From Catonia carolina (lineage: Eukaryota; Arthropoda; Insecta; Hemiptera; Achilidae): DNA of 64,000 nucleotides. Shown here in pieces: positions 12,640 to 24,559 of this stretch (its first letter is position 1; each line of letters opens with the position of its first letter). The stretch is taken from assembly GCA_035578175.1 (NCBI GenBank), contig JAQMRL010000007.1, positions 47,864,727-47,928,726 on the forward strand, in the 5' to 3' direction. The notes below the pieces were generated by a model. It saw only the letters and a list, made by a program, of their open reading frames with translations, searched no databases and was not told the origin of the DNA. The position numbers were made by a program, and so were the translations under genes.

Positions 12640-13330
12640 CTTCGGTTTCTTAACGGTAATAAATCTGTGTATAAGCATATACAAGCAAAATCACCAATTG
12701 ACTAATTTATTTCAAAATCTCCTGAACCAAAAAGTCTAGAAACTTTAAAACTTGGTGTACATCGTACGTTATTTTACGGTATTTACATAATTTCCATTGT
12801 ACATTAAAATTTTTTTCCACTACCCAATCAGTAAAAAAGTTAAGAAATACTTGGATAGGGCGGTACTTGTTAATTTTGAGGAAGTATAGAAACTTATTTT
12901 ACGAATAATCAGCAAAAATTATCCGTTCTATAATTCTGACCATCTGATCAAGAGTTTTTAAGTAAATAAACAAAATAAATAAATCTTTACTGTCACGTAA
13001 AATAGTATACATTATCCACTATATTAACTCCTTCATCCCAAAATCTCCAGAGTCAGAATTTTTAAAAACTTTAAACTTGGTGTATGCGGTCCATTTGCAC
13101 TAGTTCCACTTTACATCAGAAGTTTTTCCACTATCGAATCAGTAATCAATTACGAAATACTGCGGTACTTGCTAATTTTATTTAGGCTCCCTGAAGAAAG
13201 TACAGAAGCTCATTTTACGAGTAATTAGCAAAAACTACCGGCTCTATCTTTCTGGGCATTTGTTCAAGGGTTTTCAAGTAAATAAATAAAATTTTATTGT
13301 CACGTAAAATAATATATATTATTAGGCTCT
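12640..13330. repeat. Two diverged tandem copies of a ~330-bp unit
   Basis: 12660-13015 and 13020-13330 share in order AACTTGGTGTA, TTTTTCCACTA, CAATCAGTAA, GGTACTTG, ATTTTACGA and TGTCACGTAAAATA, with many substitutions and small indels. No coding is seen. Confidence 0.7.
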
Positions 13331-13337
13331 ACATGTC

Positions 13338-13400
13338 ATGAAAATTTGAGATAGGGATTATGAAAATTTGAGATAAGGACATGACAATTTGAGATAGGGA
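13338..13400 (+). repeat. Short minisatellite, 3 units of ~21 bp
   Basis: Three imperfect copies built on ATGAAAATTTGAGATAGGGA. Confidence 0.7.
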
Positions 13401-14210
13401 AGGTTATGCCAATGCACAAAAAGCAAGATGTTGGTTGATTCTCATGGATTGGTCAAGGGAAACTGTTTTTCTTGCCCAGGACCTTAACTAGGACAGCTTT
13501 ATATTTAATAGTATAGCAACTAAATATCTGATTCATTTTTTATCACAGAATTTCTTCACGAAATGTTTACTTACATAAGCCATCTTAACTAGGCCTACTG
13601 TTTTCATAAATTAATTGACAAGCAGAATAGTTAAATTATTCGTAATTTATATAATAGGCTACGCTAAATAAATAAATACACAACTGTAAATATTAACATG
13701 TAAAAAATATAAATTTAAGTGTATAGTACACACTATACAAAAAACAATTTATAAAAGCTCAAAATCTTACAATTTTAATGATAAGGCCGTTAGGATTTCG
13801 AAAAATATAATGTAACCTACTATGCTAAATTTTTGAATATAATGATAATGTTTAATTTTGTATAATCTTTTTGGATATCCATTTTTGTATTTTGGAAGAA
13901 CCTTTGTATTCAGTATATCTTCAAAATAATTATTTATAAATTTCGTATTTCTAAAGAATTAATTTCTAAAAAGTAGTAGAACTTCGCCAACTTTATGTTC
14001 GGGAACTTATTATACACGTGTACAAAAATGCAGTGAACTTCCCGAAACGAATTCACAACTACAGTACAAGAAACAGACATTTAATTCCCTTATTCAGAGT
14101 TATAAAAACGCTATTCCAAAGATATTTTGTCACCTGAACTGTACAACCTGTTTAGACAAAATTATTAAAGAATGTGGAACATCATGAAGTTTAAAGCTGA
14201 ATTAAACTAA
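13400..14210. other. AT-rich DNA, nothing recognised
   Basis: No coding region, repeat or RNA gene could be supported in this stretch. Confidence 0.5.
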
Positions 14211-14216
14211 TAAAAA

Positions 14217-15186
14217 TCTGGTGTGAAACACTCACACGACTTTATCTTGCCAATGTAAATAATTAACAATTTAACCTTACATAAGAAGTAAACAAAAAAA
14301 ACTTACCTCAAAAACCATTACTTTATTTTAATTAATTATGAGTGAACGATGTAAAATGAAAATCAACCTTAGTTGGCTTAAGAATAGCTACGGAAAATCA
14401 CTCTTTCATGTTGAACTACGAAAAATACTTAAAAAAAGTCGTAGAACTTTAATTTTCTATAAATTTTATTATTACACTTTTGTCGTAAAAATCATACTAA
14501 AGCCGAAATCTTAAAAAAATTCATTTTTTACAGATTTTCTTGAAAAATAAACAAAAAATCACAAATTACCGCTAAACTAAGGGTTATACAAAAAAGTTTG
14601 AAATAAAAGTTGTAGATTTTCAAATTATCTACAACTTTTTTTATTACTCTTTTGCCCTAAAACGCATATTAAGGCCGCAATAATAAAAAAACCGTATGCT
14701 GTTCTCCGAGAGAACAGCCTCCTCTAGAATTTCAGCAGACATGGCGCCTACCCTATCATATAACTGACATGTCCTATACTCCTTCCTGGAGTCTCCAGGA
14801 CGCAAAAAAATGTATAGTACATAGAACATAAAAATATAGTAAATGAGGCGGTTTTTTAAAAAAATCTTAGGAGCCGTTTTAGAGAATACAGCAAAAATGT
14901 GAAAAATGACACGAATAAACTACTACATCCGGTTGACCGATTTTGATGAAAATGTTCGTGCCCGGTCCTCTAATGGTATCTAACTTAAGTTCAAGATTCA
15001 ACTTCATACAATGTTCCGTTTTTGAATACTTTTTTCTCACACAGACCAATCGCTAAAAACTTGTTTTTTGGGTTCAGGAGGTGTGAAGACGTATATTTCC
15101 GGTGAAAACTCGATTTCGAAAATCGACATGAAAACAATAGGCCTACTTTCCTTCCTATATATAAAATATAGGCAAAAGAAAGTAAA
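14217..15186 (+). mobile_element. Helentron-like nonautonomous element, copy A
   Basis: Near full length. The 5' end is TCTGGTGTGAAACACTCACA, itself a hairpin (GTGTGA/TCACAC), followed by ACTTTATCTTGCC. The 3' end has a stem CCTATAT/ATATAGG followed directly by GCAAAAGAAAGT. The inverted repeat is internal at the 5' end but terminal at the 3' end, the asymmetric arrangement described for Helentron-associated elements. No coding capacity. A 50-bp piece shared with 20304-20354 interrupts it at 14761-14810. Confidence 0.6.
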
Positions 15187-17500
15187 AAATAGTTGGGTTA
15201 TGAATAAAAATTAAATACCTGCAATTAAAAAATTACTTCTCTAAAAACTATCTATATCTAAATTGTTCCGATATTCACTAGTAGTATAATTATCTCAGAA
15301 GAGACCTAAACCAGGAAAGAACTCGTATAAACTCGTATTAAACTACACTTTTTCAGAAGCAAAATCTAAAAGAACCTGCCAATTGTTAATCTTTACAAAT
15401 TACTGTAGATTTTCTTTAATCTGACAGTATGAGACTTGGGCTTGCTGAATAACAGAAATTGAGTACTGAATTTTCAATGTAAAAATATAACTACACAAAC
15501 ACGCTTTGTTATGATTAGACGAGTTCACATAAGTAATTAAACAATATCGCTTACTGAGAAAAGTTCGCTAACTGATAAAAGTGAAATCAATACTACATGA
15601 GTTACCAGGGCTTAAAATTAATCCATCTAACGAACGGACGGTTAATTAAAGCGACTGACGTTTGCTTTACACTATATTTCATTCCAGTTACGTTTCACAC
15701 TGTTGTAAATAATCGTTCTGCTCTGCTATTGGCAGGGCATCTCAGTGCCAACAGTAAAATCACATCTAACTGAAATTATATTATTTAATATAATATATTA
15801 TTTAATACTGGAGTGGCGAGCGGAGACAAGTTTGGACAAGAGTGGCGAGCGGAGACAAGTAAGCGGCGCTTATTAGTCTCCGCTTCATAAGGGTAGGTGG
15901 ATCAGAATTCATAAATGAATCAGAACCATGGAAGTGCATGCGCTGCGCGCCCGCACTTTGAAATTTGAAGGTTTTGAAGTTTTAAATTAATGTTTATAGT
16001 TATATGTAGTTTATAAATAAAGTTTCAAAATTTCAACTTTGAATGTTAAGGTTTGAATATATGACAATTTCTCGTAACGAGTTTTCTCGTTTTCTCAAGT
16101 GACCTGGGGTTGCGACCTGAAAATTTTCGGGTTACCAAGCTTTTATGTACCTAATTTTGTTCGCTAAATAACATGCCATTAAAAGATTATTTGTATTCTA
16201 AAAATTTTAAATATTTTGGGGGTAGAGCCCCCCATAGGACCCCAATCTAAAATTTAATAAATTCTCTGTAATACTGTGGGTACGTGTAACGTTTTGCCAA
16301 TAAACATCGGCCAAAAATACCGTTTTGAAGGTGTAAAGAAAGAAAAACATGAAAATGGCAAGCCCCAAAAAGCCAAAATGCTAGTTTTTTCAGCGAACCG
16401 GTAGGTTAAGGGCAACTTTAGCTACATGGCCTTGAAGTACTTCGAAAGAGTTTCGTATTATTATTTTTATGATAAAACACTGAACTACACACAAAAAGTA
16501 CCGATGTAGGCTACACAACTGGGTCAGAAACAGACATAAACATACTATGATAATATAACATGACTCGTCACTGGCGCCTAGCTGTCTGATATAGACTATC
16601 GGTCACATTAATCCGTTTCCTCTCCTGCCAACATCGTATGGTGAGAAATCAACTTCTGCCTTATCGCTATGAGATCTTCATTACCCAGTGGCTGTTCATC
16701 ATTTTCAATAACCACTTTGATGTCTTTTTTCGCTTACATTTTCAGTTACGCTTTTTATCATGTAACTTTGAAACTGAGCTGCATTATATTAAGGTGCTAA
16801 AATGATGACTATGTAACTTGAAAATCATGTATATCAAAATGTATAATTCTAAGGGATGCCTGTACACTTATGTTAAAGGTTTTAAAAGAACACAAAATGA
16901 ATAAAGTTAAAAACCCTATAAAATTACATCGTAATTAAAGAAAATGAAAACAGCTTGTTATAAATTTTATATGTTCAGTATCATACAAGCAATAAAAAGT
17001 GGAGCATAGTAATCTTGAATGACTGGTGTGATTGTTACGCATCATTTGTATATTGTACCATGTCGTTGAATACTTACTGGTACATGAACCTTTGTCTAAC
17101 TTAAAAATGACATCATGTCACTATCAAGTAACTTTCATGTAATATATAATTTTGGTGGGAACTCCATGTAAGTGAAACTAACATAATTATCTTTTGTAAG
17201 TGGGTTCTGTTTAACCCTTTCAATCCCAAATTTTTTAACTATACACAAACGAATATGTGTAGCTACATTGTTTCATAAATTTTACTGACATTTAAGTGTA
17301 ATAAAATCACTTTTTGATGGCCTGACAAAAAAGTGTGCCACATAGGCCTACATCATATTGGGACTTGATAATATCAAAGTTCCCAAAAATATGAATAAGT
17401 AAAATCATGTTCAGGCTTCCTAAACAATATTCTCTTAACTATAATTTGTAGCAAAAAAACTAAATATGATTTTAATATCAAAGCATTATTTAAGACTTAA
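15187..17500. other. Non-coding DNA with a GC-richer block
   Basis: Most of it is unrecognised. 15811-15831 and 15840-15860 are a direct repeat (GAGTGGCGAGCGGAGACAAG) with an inverted piece at 15875-15885, followed by CpG-containing sequence up to about 15960. A minus-strand stretch at 16625-16740 can be read as a short acidic peptide like part of a pogo-type transposase, too short to call. Confidence 0.4.
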
Positions 17501-17504
17501 AAAA

Positions 17505-18449
17505 TCTGGTGTGAAACACTCACACAACTTTCTCTTGCCAGTGCAAATAATTAACAATAAACCTAACATTAGTAATAAAACATAAGAAATAAACAAAAAA
17601 CTAACCTCAACAAACATAACCTAATTTTAATCATGAGTGAAAGACGCAAAATGAAAATCAAACTCAGTTTGGCTTAGAAATACGGAAAATCACTCTTTCT
17701 CTCTAAACTAGACTCTGTAGAGAAAAATGCTTTAAATAAAAGTTGTAGATCTTTTAATTTTCTATAAATTTAATTATATACACTTTTGTCGTAAAATGCA
17801 TACTAAGGCCGAAATGTTAAAAAAATCGATTTTTCTCACGTTTTCGTGAGAAAAAAAACAGAAAATCGCAAATTACCGCTAAACTAAGCGTTATACAAAA
17901 AAATGTTTGAAATAAAAGTTGTAGGTTTTTAAATTCTCTACAACTTTTATTATATAAGTTTTTGCGCTAAAATTTATATTAAAGCCGTAATCTTAAAAAA
18001 ACAACGTTTTTACGTGATAACAGCCTCACCGAGAATTTCAGCAAACATGGCGCCTACCCTATCTTGTAGAGAATAAAAAATTGAGTAAAATAGGCGATTT
18101 TAAAAAAAATCGTAGGACCAGTTTTTGAGAAAATTGCAAAAAACTGAAAAATTATACGAATAAACTACTACTTCCGGCTGACCGATTTTGATGAAAATGT
18201 TCGTGTCGCGTCCGGTAGTGGTATGTAACTTTAGTTTCAAGTTTCAAGTTTCAAGTTCGTACGACGTTCCGTTCTTGAGATATTCTGTTCACACACAGAC
18301 ACACACACACACAGACCAATCGCTAAAAACATGTTTTTTGGGTTCAGGGGGTCTGAAAACGTATAGATCCGGTGAAAACTCGATTTCGAAAAATCGACAT
18401 GAAAACAATACTTTCCTTCCTATATATTCATATAGGCAAGAGAAAGTAA
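17505..18449 (+). mobile_element. Helentron-like nonautonomous element, copy B
   Basis: Full-length copy with TCTGGTGTGAAACACTCACA, then ACTTTCTCTTGCC at the 5' end. The 3' end is CCTATATATTCATATAGG followed by CAAGAGAAAGT. It contains a CA-rich stretch (18294-18315) and a short TTTCAAG tandem at 18235-18258. The open frame across 18188-18568 is a shadow of the repeat. Confidence 0.65.
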
Positions 18450-18608
18450 AAATGGTACAGTTCAAAAATACTGATAAAATGGATAAAATTACTATTTACA
18501 GTCTAAAAAATATACTTGTATGTACGTTCAACATACTCGAAGAAATGCTACTTTATTTCAGTAAATGAACATGAATATTTAAAACTAAAATTAACTTTAA
18601 AAAGAAAC

Positions 18609-18700
18609 TAATGGTCGCCTGTGTGGCATAGTGGTCAGCATCTTACACTGCAAAGCGGAGATCTCAGGTTTGATTCCTGGCTAGGGTACAGAAACTTATT
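18609..18700 (+). repeat. tRNA-derived SINE, second family
   Basis: tRNA-like head: GTGTGGCATAGTGGTCAGC (box A) and GGTTTGATTCC (box B) about 45 bases apart. The cloverleaf acceptor stem does not close, so this is a SINE and not a working tRNA gene. Confidence 0.7.
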
Positions 18701-19439
18701 ACACTTCACATCCAGCGGTCTTTTATCCAAAGTAGTTAACAATTCAAATTTTTATGTCTGTTATTTCACTCCAATGTGACTTCCATGCCACCCTGGGTTA
18801 GAAAGGGTTAACAGCCGCAACTTTTACTGAATAAAGTGCAGGTGAAATTTTGTAAGGTGGAAAAGTCAATCCTTGTCTAGATGTCTAGCATACTGATAAT
18901 GAGACACATTTAAAACCAGTAGTATGGTAAACCGTTTCACTTAGTTTGTCTGATAAGTTATTCCACTAACTTTGGAACTGGTGTAAACAAAAATCATATG
19001 AGCATATTGTTGGAAGAAGAGACTGACATGACCACAAGTTCATCTATATGACTGAAATCATCCTTCAACTTCATTAAAAACCTTAACTTATATGTTTTTA
19101 ATTAATGAAGTATTACTAGTTTGTGCCTGGGAATGTAACACAGCTACATTTACACTAGCTTAAAAGAACAAGAGATGTAAAACATACAAACTGTGTAATG
19201 ACGAAGCTCTATACCTCATTCAACTTAACAATGGAACTAATGTTAACAAAACACGAGCGTATGATTGGAAGAATGAGTCTGATATAACCGACGGTATGTA
19301 TCGGAAGGCCAGGTGCCACTGGTGAGTCAAGTTATATCAACATTACTTATATTTATATCTGCTACTGTCACAGTTATAGGAGGGTTCTAGTATAAAAACC
19401 AGCCACATCCAAAATGTTTTTTATTTTTCTGTCTTGTTT

Positions 19440-20480
19440 AAAAGTTTTTAATGTTATGAACATATTAAAGAGAATCTGCATCAAACAGATCCATATCCAA
19501 TGAAATTGCTGAAAGAAATTCTGAAGTTATTTTTTCACATCCGTACTTACAGAAATATTGAGTGGATGCGCTAGTGCACTTTTGTGGCAAAATTAACTGA
19601 AAGGAAATTAAAAAAACTAACAATGGAATTAGATTCATTGGAATTTTATAAAAATGCGCTTCTGGAAACTCAAAAAAATCTGGTGTGAAACACTCACACG
19701 ACTTTCTCTTGCCATTGCAAATAATGATCCATGTAACTTAAAATTTGTAGTAAAACATTAGAAATAAACAAAAAACTAACCTCAAAATCAAAACCTAATT
19801 TTAATCATGAGTGAATGATGCAAATGAAAACCAACCTTAGTTAGCAAAACTTAATATGCTTAATAATACGGAAAATCACTCTTTCACGTTAAACAAGGCT
19901 CTGGAAAGAAAATTGCTTGAAATAATAGTAGTAGATCTTTTAATTTCCTATAAATTTGAGCCAGTTACAAACAGGCAATGATTCAATACCACAACTGTCT
20001 TGTTCTACCCCCACGTTACCACCAGAACTGGATGTGAAAGGTTTACTTGAAGCTTTCAAACATCAAAAAAACACATTCAAAACATTATGTGGATAATCAC
20101 TTCAAAATTGTTTGAACAAAAACCTACTTATGCAGGGAGAATATTCATGAATAAATTACCCCAATTTTTAAAATATGATAATTTGCATTCCTTTAAAAAT
20201 ATCTGAAAAATTACTTGATCGGTGAAACTTTTTATAGCGTACAAGAATTTATTTCTTGATAGTAGTGATACATTGTGTGATTCTTACATGTATTTCAGGT
20301 GTTATAACTGACATGTCCTTACTCCTCCTGGAGTCTGCAGGACGCAAAAAAAAATTATCCTGAAACTGAGAGAAGTGATAAAAGTGAGGTTAAAAATGTT
20401 ACTGAATGCCGCTTAACGAACTCAAGTTGTCTACTAAACTGACAAAATTGGATGCTTTCTTTCAGAAACTAAGACTAGAA
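19440..20480 (+). pseudogene. Possible degenerate transposon coding remnant
   Basis: Short plus-strand open stretches flank a Helentron-like insertion. 19575-19675 gives KLTERKLKKLTMELDSLEFY and onward, 20000-20080 gives PPELDVKGLLEAFKHQ, and near 20415-20470 comes a stretch ending KLDAFFQKL. The pieces look transposase-like but are too short and broken to assign to a family. Confidence 0.25.
19679..19960 (+). mobile_element. Helentron-like element, copy C (5' part only)
   Basis: Begins TCTGGTGTGAAACACTCACA, then ACTTTCTCTTGCC, and follows the family for about 280 bases before stopping abruptly in CCTATAAATTTGAG. Confidence 0.6.
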
Positions 20481-20978
20481 TAAAGATATTAAGGTATGTA
20501 AACTTTTTTTAAAAATTAATGATTCAAAAACTGTACAGAAAATTATTTTTGAGGCGTAATTAGAAACTAGTTTTTATAACATATTATTTATGTTTTATCA
20601 GTAATATTTTTGTCATTTTAGTTATTACATCTTGTTAAAGTCAAATCAGCATTTAAAATTATTTTTATACTTGCTGTGGAATGAGTTACTAGTCTTATAG
20701 TACTACAATCCAATCTTATGGGAAACATGGCCTTAATTTACGTTGTTTTGAATTGCGCGCAAATTTTTCAGAATGAATTAACTGCGTAAATCAAGGAATA
20801 CCTGTACATAAAATTTTAATAAAACATTATATTTATCAAAAAATATCAATGCAAATGTCGTTTAGCCCTAAAAGTAATAATTTTATAGGTAGATTTTAAT
20901 AAGCAACAACTGCAGTATTTATGAAATAGATAAGAACCTAACTGGTTTTATCAATTTTTAATATTTTTTTTACTTAAA

Positions 20979-21113
20979 GCTCGGTTATTAGCGACTACGG
21001 TGGGTTATGCAACTGTAATTGTGGGTTTTGACCTGTGAAAATTTCCAGACCGTAACCGGGAATTGAACCCACCACCTGCGCACCTTAACCACAACACTAC
21101 GGAGGCAGCCAAT
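20979..21113 (-). repeat. tRNA-derived SINE, second family
   Basis: The minus strand reads GGCTGCCTCCGTAGTGTTGT, then box B GGTTCAATTCC and a body ending near AGCTCGGTTATTAGCGAC on the plus strand. It matches the copy at 24400-24552. Confidence 0.65.
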
Positions 21114-21296
21114 TTGTAATTTTATAGAAGTACATAAAATTTAAACATTTGAAATAAATATATTTTGAACACTGAAAATTTAGCAAGTGAAATAGGTAAC
21201 GTTTTTGTAATTTTAGGTTTCACCAATTTAAAGTTATTTTGAATCAATAAAATAAATTTTTGTTAATATCACAATATTGTTTCCTTTTAGTGTATA

Positions 21297-22177
21297 TGAG
21301 GTCAGTTAGAATAGTATCCAACCTTAATTTTCTTTCGTGAAAACCTGATGGATGTGAATCAAGCACACTTGCATGAGCCGACCTTGAACCTTCTTGCACA
21401 TACATGAATTTTTCCTGCCTGTCGATAGCATCAGTCGCTGGCAAGCAGCGGTTGAGTGAGGTTATGTGTAGTGCTCTTGTCAGTTTTTCTGCAAGGAAAA
21501 TGACTAAGTGACTGGAGCAGTGTTACTGCATCCACAAACATTGATCCTGCTTCATGACACCATGATCACTGGTGACAAGTCTTGGGTTTACAGGTACTAC
21601 CCAGAAACCAAATCCCAGTCATCACAGTGGAGGTATTCCATGTCACCAAGACCAAAGAAGGCTTGCCAAGTGCGCAGCAACATCAAAGTAATGCTGACTG
21701 CTTTCTTTGACTATTGCGGTGATGTACACCGCGAGTATGCACCACAGGGACACCAAAGAGTACTACAGGTATGTCCTCTGTCGCTTACATGATGCTGTGC
21801 AGCGCAAGATACTGGAGTTGTGGTCAACAGGAAATTTGTTCAGTCTTTTTTTGGCAAAAAACCAGACTGCTGTGGTTCAACAGACGCCTTACTCTCCTGA
21901 TATGGCCCCCTGTGACATCTGGCTGTTCCTAAACTCTAGAGGCCATTGAAAGGAACACTATTTCAGACAAGAGATGACATTATGACATTAATGACAACTG
22001 AGCTAAACTCCATTCCAAAAGAGGCCTTTTCGGAATGCTTTCAACCATGGCGGTACTGCTGGGAGAAGTGGATGAGTCCCAAGGAGACTACTTAGAGGGC
22101 GATTAGGTTTCCAGTGCTCCAAGTATGCCAGGGTATTTTCACCGGCCAAAAGTCTGATACTTTTTTAACAGACCTCG
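21297..22177 (+). mobile_element. Mariner element, internally deleted
   Basis: Inverted ends GAGGTCAGTTAGAATAGTAT and (reverse complement of the right end) GAGGTCTGTTAAAAAAGTAT bound an 881-bp element. A full mariner is about 1.3 kb. The left side has lost the DNA-binding half, and the catalytic region is broken. Confidence 0.8.
21508..22110 (+). pseudogene. Mariner transposase remnant
   Basis: The frame from 21508 shows ITGDKSWVYRYYPETKSQSS and PRPKKACQVRSNIKVML, the classic mariner catalytic block around the first Asp. It then shifts frame near 21710-21790 and continues with FLAKNQ ... YSPDMAPCDIWLF, the third Asp region. The segment with the second catalytic Asp (normally in a D-N-A-P-A-H motif) is missing. 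The C-terminal part is only traceable in pieces to about 22110. A dead copy. Confidence 0.85.
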
Positions 22178-22471
22178 TTTACTATGATATTAATTCACTG
22201 TTGCTATACTTTTAAATATATCACCTACCTCTTTAACCTACCAGATATTCTTCATGAGTTACAGATATCTTGTACAGTAGATCCTCGCTATAACTGACTT
22301 TCACTATTACGACTTCAAATTAGAAAACAACCCACAACGATAAAACAATAATTGTGAACAGAAACTTGAACTTTTTAGCGTACGTGACACCATTGATACA
22401 ATGATTAAGTACATAGATTTATAGGAAGAACAAAACATCCAACACTTTTATGAACACTTCAGACAAATTAA

Positions 22472-24044
22472 CCTTTTAATAGCCAACGTTCCCATTTTGG
22501 GAACAGCGACTAATAATTTTTTTACAGGGGAACTATTTACATTAAATACGTTTTTTATAGTGATTTTGTAGACAAGAATTGATGTTCATTGCTATATTTT
22601 TTATATTAGTAATACTAAAATTTTGTCTTTTTTACGTTAAATTGTATTTGTAATATTTTGAAGAACTTAGTGATTTTTATTTATGTTAAAAAGAGTAATT
22701 TATATATAATTATTTCAGCTTTTTACGGTTTTTATAAAACCGTAAATAGAAAAAATTGATTTTTTTAAAGTTTAAGATATATTTTTAAGCCAGTAACTGA
22801 TTATAAAATAATTTTTAGTGTAGAAAATGTTAAGTGTCCCAATTTGGGAACATTGGGAACAAACATACAATAATTTTGGTCAGGCATGTTGTCACAGCAG
22901 TTCCATGACACAATTATTTCAAATTCTACTGTTCTTTCATTGCTATATTACTGCTGTACTTAACATCTACATACTGTTTCAGTTGTATTTGTATAAAATA
23001 ATTAAACTGTATAGAAAGAATTTTATGATCATGAGTCGTCCAAAATTATGTATTGATGAATCTGTGGTCCCTTACCAGGTACACCATATCACTAAAATGT
23101 TTATAAAAAACAATATGTCAATATATTGTGGAAAAGTAAATATAGCGTGGCACATATGAGTTTCACTGATGGGCAAATTACATTTGTCAAATGGAATAAC
23201 TCCGTTGAAACTGTAGTGAGCAATTATTACGGAGTAAGTCCTTTGCATAAGGCTTCAAGGTGGGTAGAAAATTAAAAGAAGAAAGAAGTACCACAACCAC
23301 ATCTGATACGGATGTACATTGAAGGAATGGGCGTAGTTGATCTCGTTGATCCGATTACTATCATCATACTGTCCACGGCTGCGATCAAAAAAATGGTAGT
23401 GGAATCTTTTTTCTAAACGACTAAATCTTGCAGTTACCACAGGCTTTTGTTTTTTTACATGTAAATCCTGAATAAAAAATTTCCCTTTTAGATTACAGAA
23501 GGATTACTGCTATTACTCTTATAAAAAATACATTGTAAGAAGGAAACTTGGCAGTCAACCTTTTCCTAAATTAAATGACTCAAGGTAGATGTATGCAGTG
23601 TATGAAAAATACAAGATTAATGTGCATTAAATGTGGAAAAATGCTTCATAAAAAATATTTTATGAAAATTATCACAAAAAAATGAGTCGTACAATAATGG
23701 ACTTCATTATTATAAAAAATAATATTTCTCATATTTCTATGTATCTTATTAATCAACTTAGTAGTATAAAAATCAATAGGCCTACTATAAACAAAAATAA
23801 GGCACTTATAAATGATTTTCACTGAAAAACTAGTTATTATTGTATGTAATGAATATAAAATTGGATTGTTCAGTGCCGCTTCTTTACATGTCAACGTTCC
23901 CATTTTGGGAACATATCATATTTCTATAAATAGGCTTTCGATTGGGAAAATTTCAATTGATTATATTATAGTAAGTTATATTTAACACGAAAACAAGATA
24001 TCATGCATAATTTCTAAATTTTCAGCAAGGCGGCCAGTAAAGGG
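22472..24044 (+). mobile_element. piggyBac-like element with TTAA target duplication
   Basis: TTAA at 22468-22471 and 24045-24048 flank the inverted ends CCTTTTAATAGCC and GGCCAGTAAAGGG. Just inside each end lies the palindrome GTTCCCATTTTGGGAAC (22488-22504 and 23894-23910). The 1573-bp length is short for an autonomous piggyBac (about 2.4 kb). Confidence 0.8.
23029..23450 (+). pseudogene. piggyBac transposase remnant
   Basis: Plus-strand pieces: SRPKLCIDESVVPYQVHHIT, which matches the D-E-S-[MV]-[IV]-P-Y catalytic block; FVKWNNSVETVVSNYYGVSP; and, after a frame change, MYIEGMGVVDLVDPI followed by a V-H-G-C-D stretch, matching the G-V-D-x-x-D block of the DDE_Tnp_1_7 family. Stops and shifts separate them, so it cannot make transposase. 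Confidence 0.75.
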
Positions 24045-24399
24045 TTAAAGAACTTACTATTAGAAAGCAACATCAGTCTGGCAGTCAAAAATAAACAATT
24101 CTTTCCTTTTATACTTATATGTTACTGTAATTTCATTTTTAATTTCAACAGTGAAGAAAACTGATGAAAGAATAACGTAAAATGTTTAAAATGTATAAGT
24201 AGCTTAATGAGCAAGTGTTAAAATAAGAACTCCATTATTAGTGTAAAATTAAGATTGCATTACCTTTTCTTAATCTACACGTGTTTTGATTATTTCGCTC
24301 GTTTTTTGATATCTAATTACTGTTAAGAAATAAATAATTTTCTATTGTTACTGCTGACTATAACCGAGGCAAACTTTTTTTTAGTTTAAAGTCGCATTA

Positions 24400-24552
24400 C
24401 CAGCTCGGTTATTAATGGCTACTGTACCTTAAGAAACTGGAACAGTGGGTTTTTTTGGCCCTTAGTAATCTCCAGGTCCTAGCCAGGAATCGAACCCAGG
24501 ACCTCCGCTTAGTAAATTAGCACACTATCCACTACACCATGAAGGTGGCCAA
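24400..24552 (-). repeat. tRNA-derived SINE, second family
   Basis: The minus strand reads GGCCACCTTCATGGTGTAGT, then box B GGGTTCGATTCC. The body resembles 20979-21113. Confidence 0.7.
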
Positions 24553-24559
24553 GTAAAAT

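Noticed and set aside
14300..14330. Splice-donor-like AACTTACCTC as a 5' exon of the Ly6 gene
   Set aside because: The same sequence recurs at 17605 and 56455 as part of the Helentron-like repeat, so it is repeat sequence and not evidence for an exon.
14644..14829. 61-aa open frame
   Set aside because: Lies wholly in Helentron-like copy A. The equivalent frame is not open in other copies.
22274..22345. Tigger-like terminal sequence (ACAGTAGATCCTCGCTATAA)
   Set aside because: Only one end was found. A possible partner at 20760-20805 faces the wrong way for a single element, so no transposon boundary can be set.
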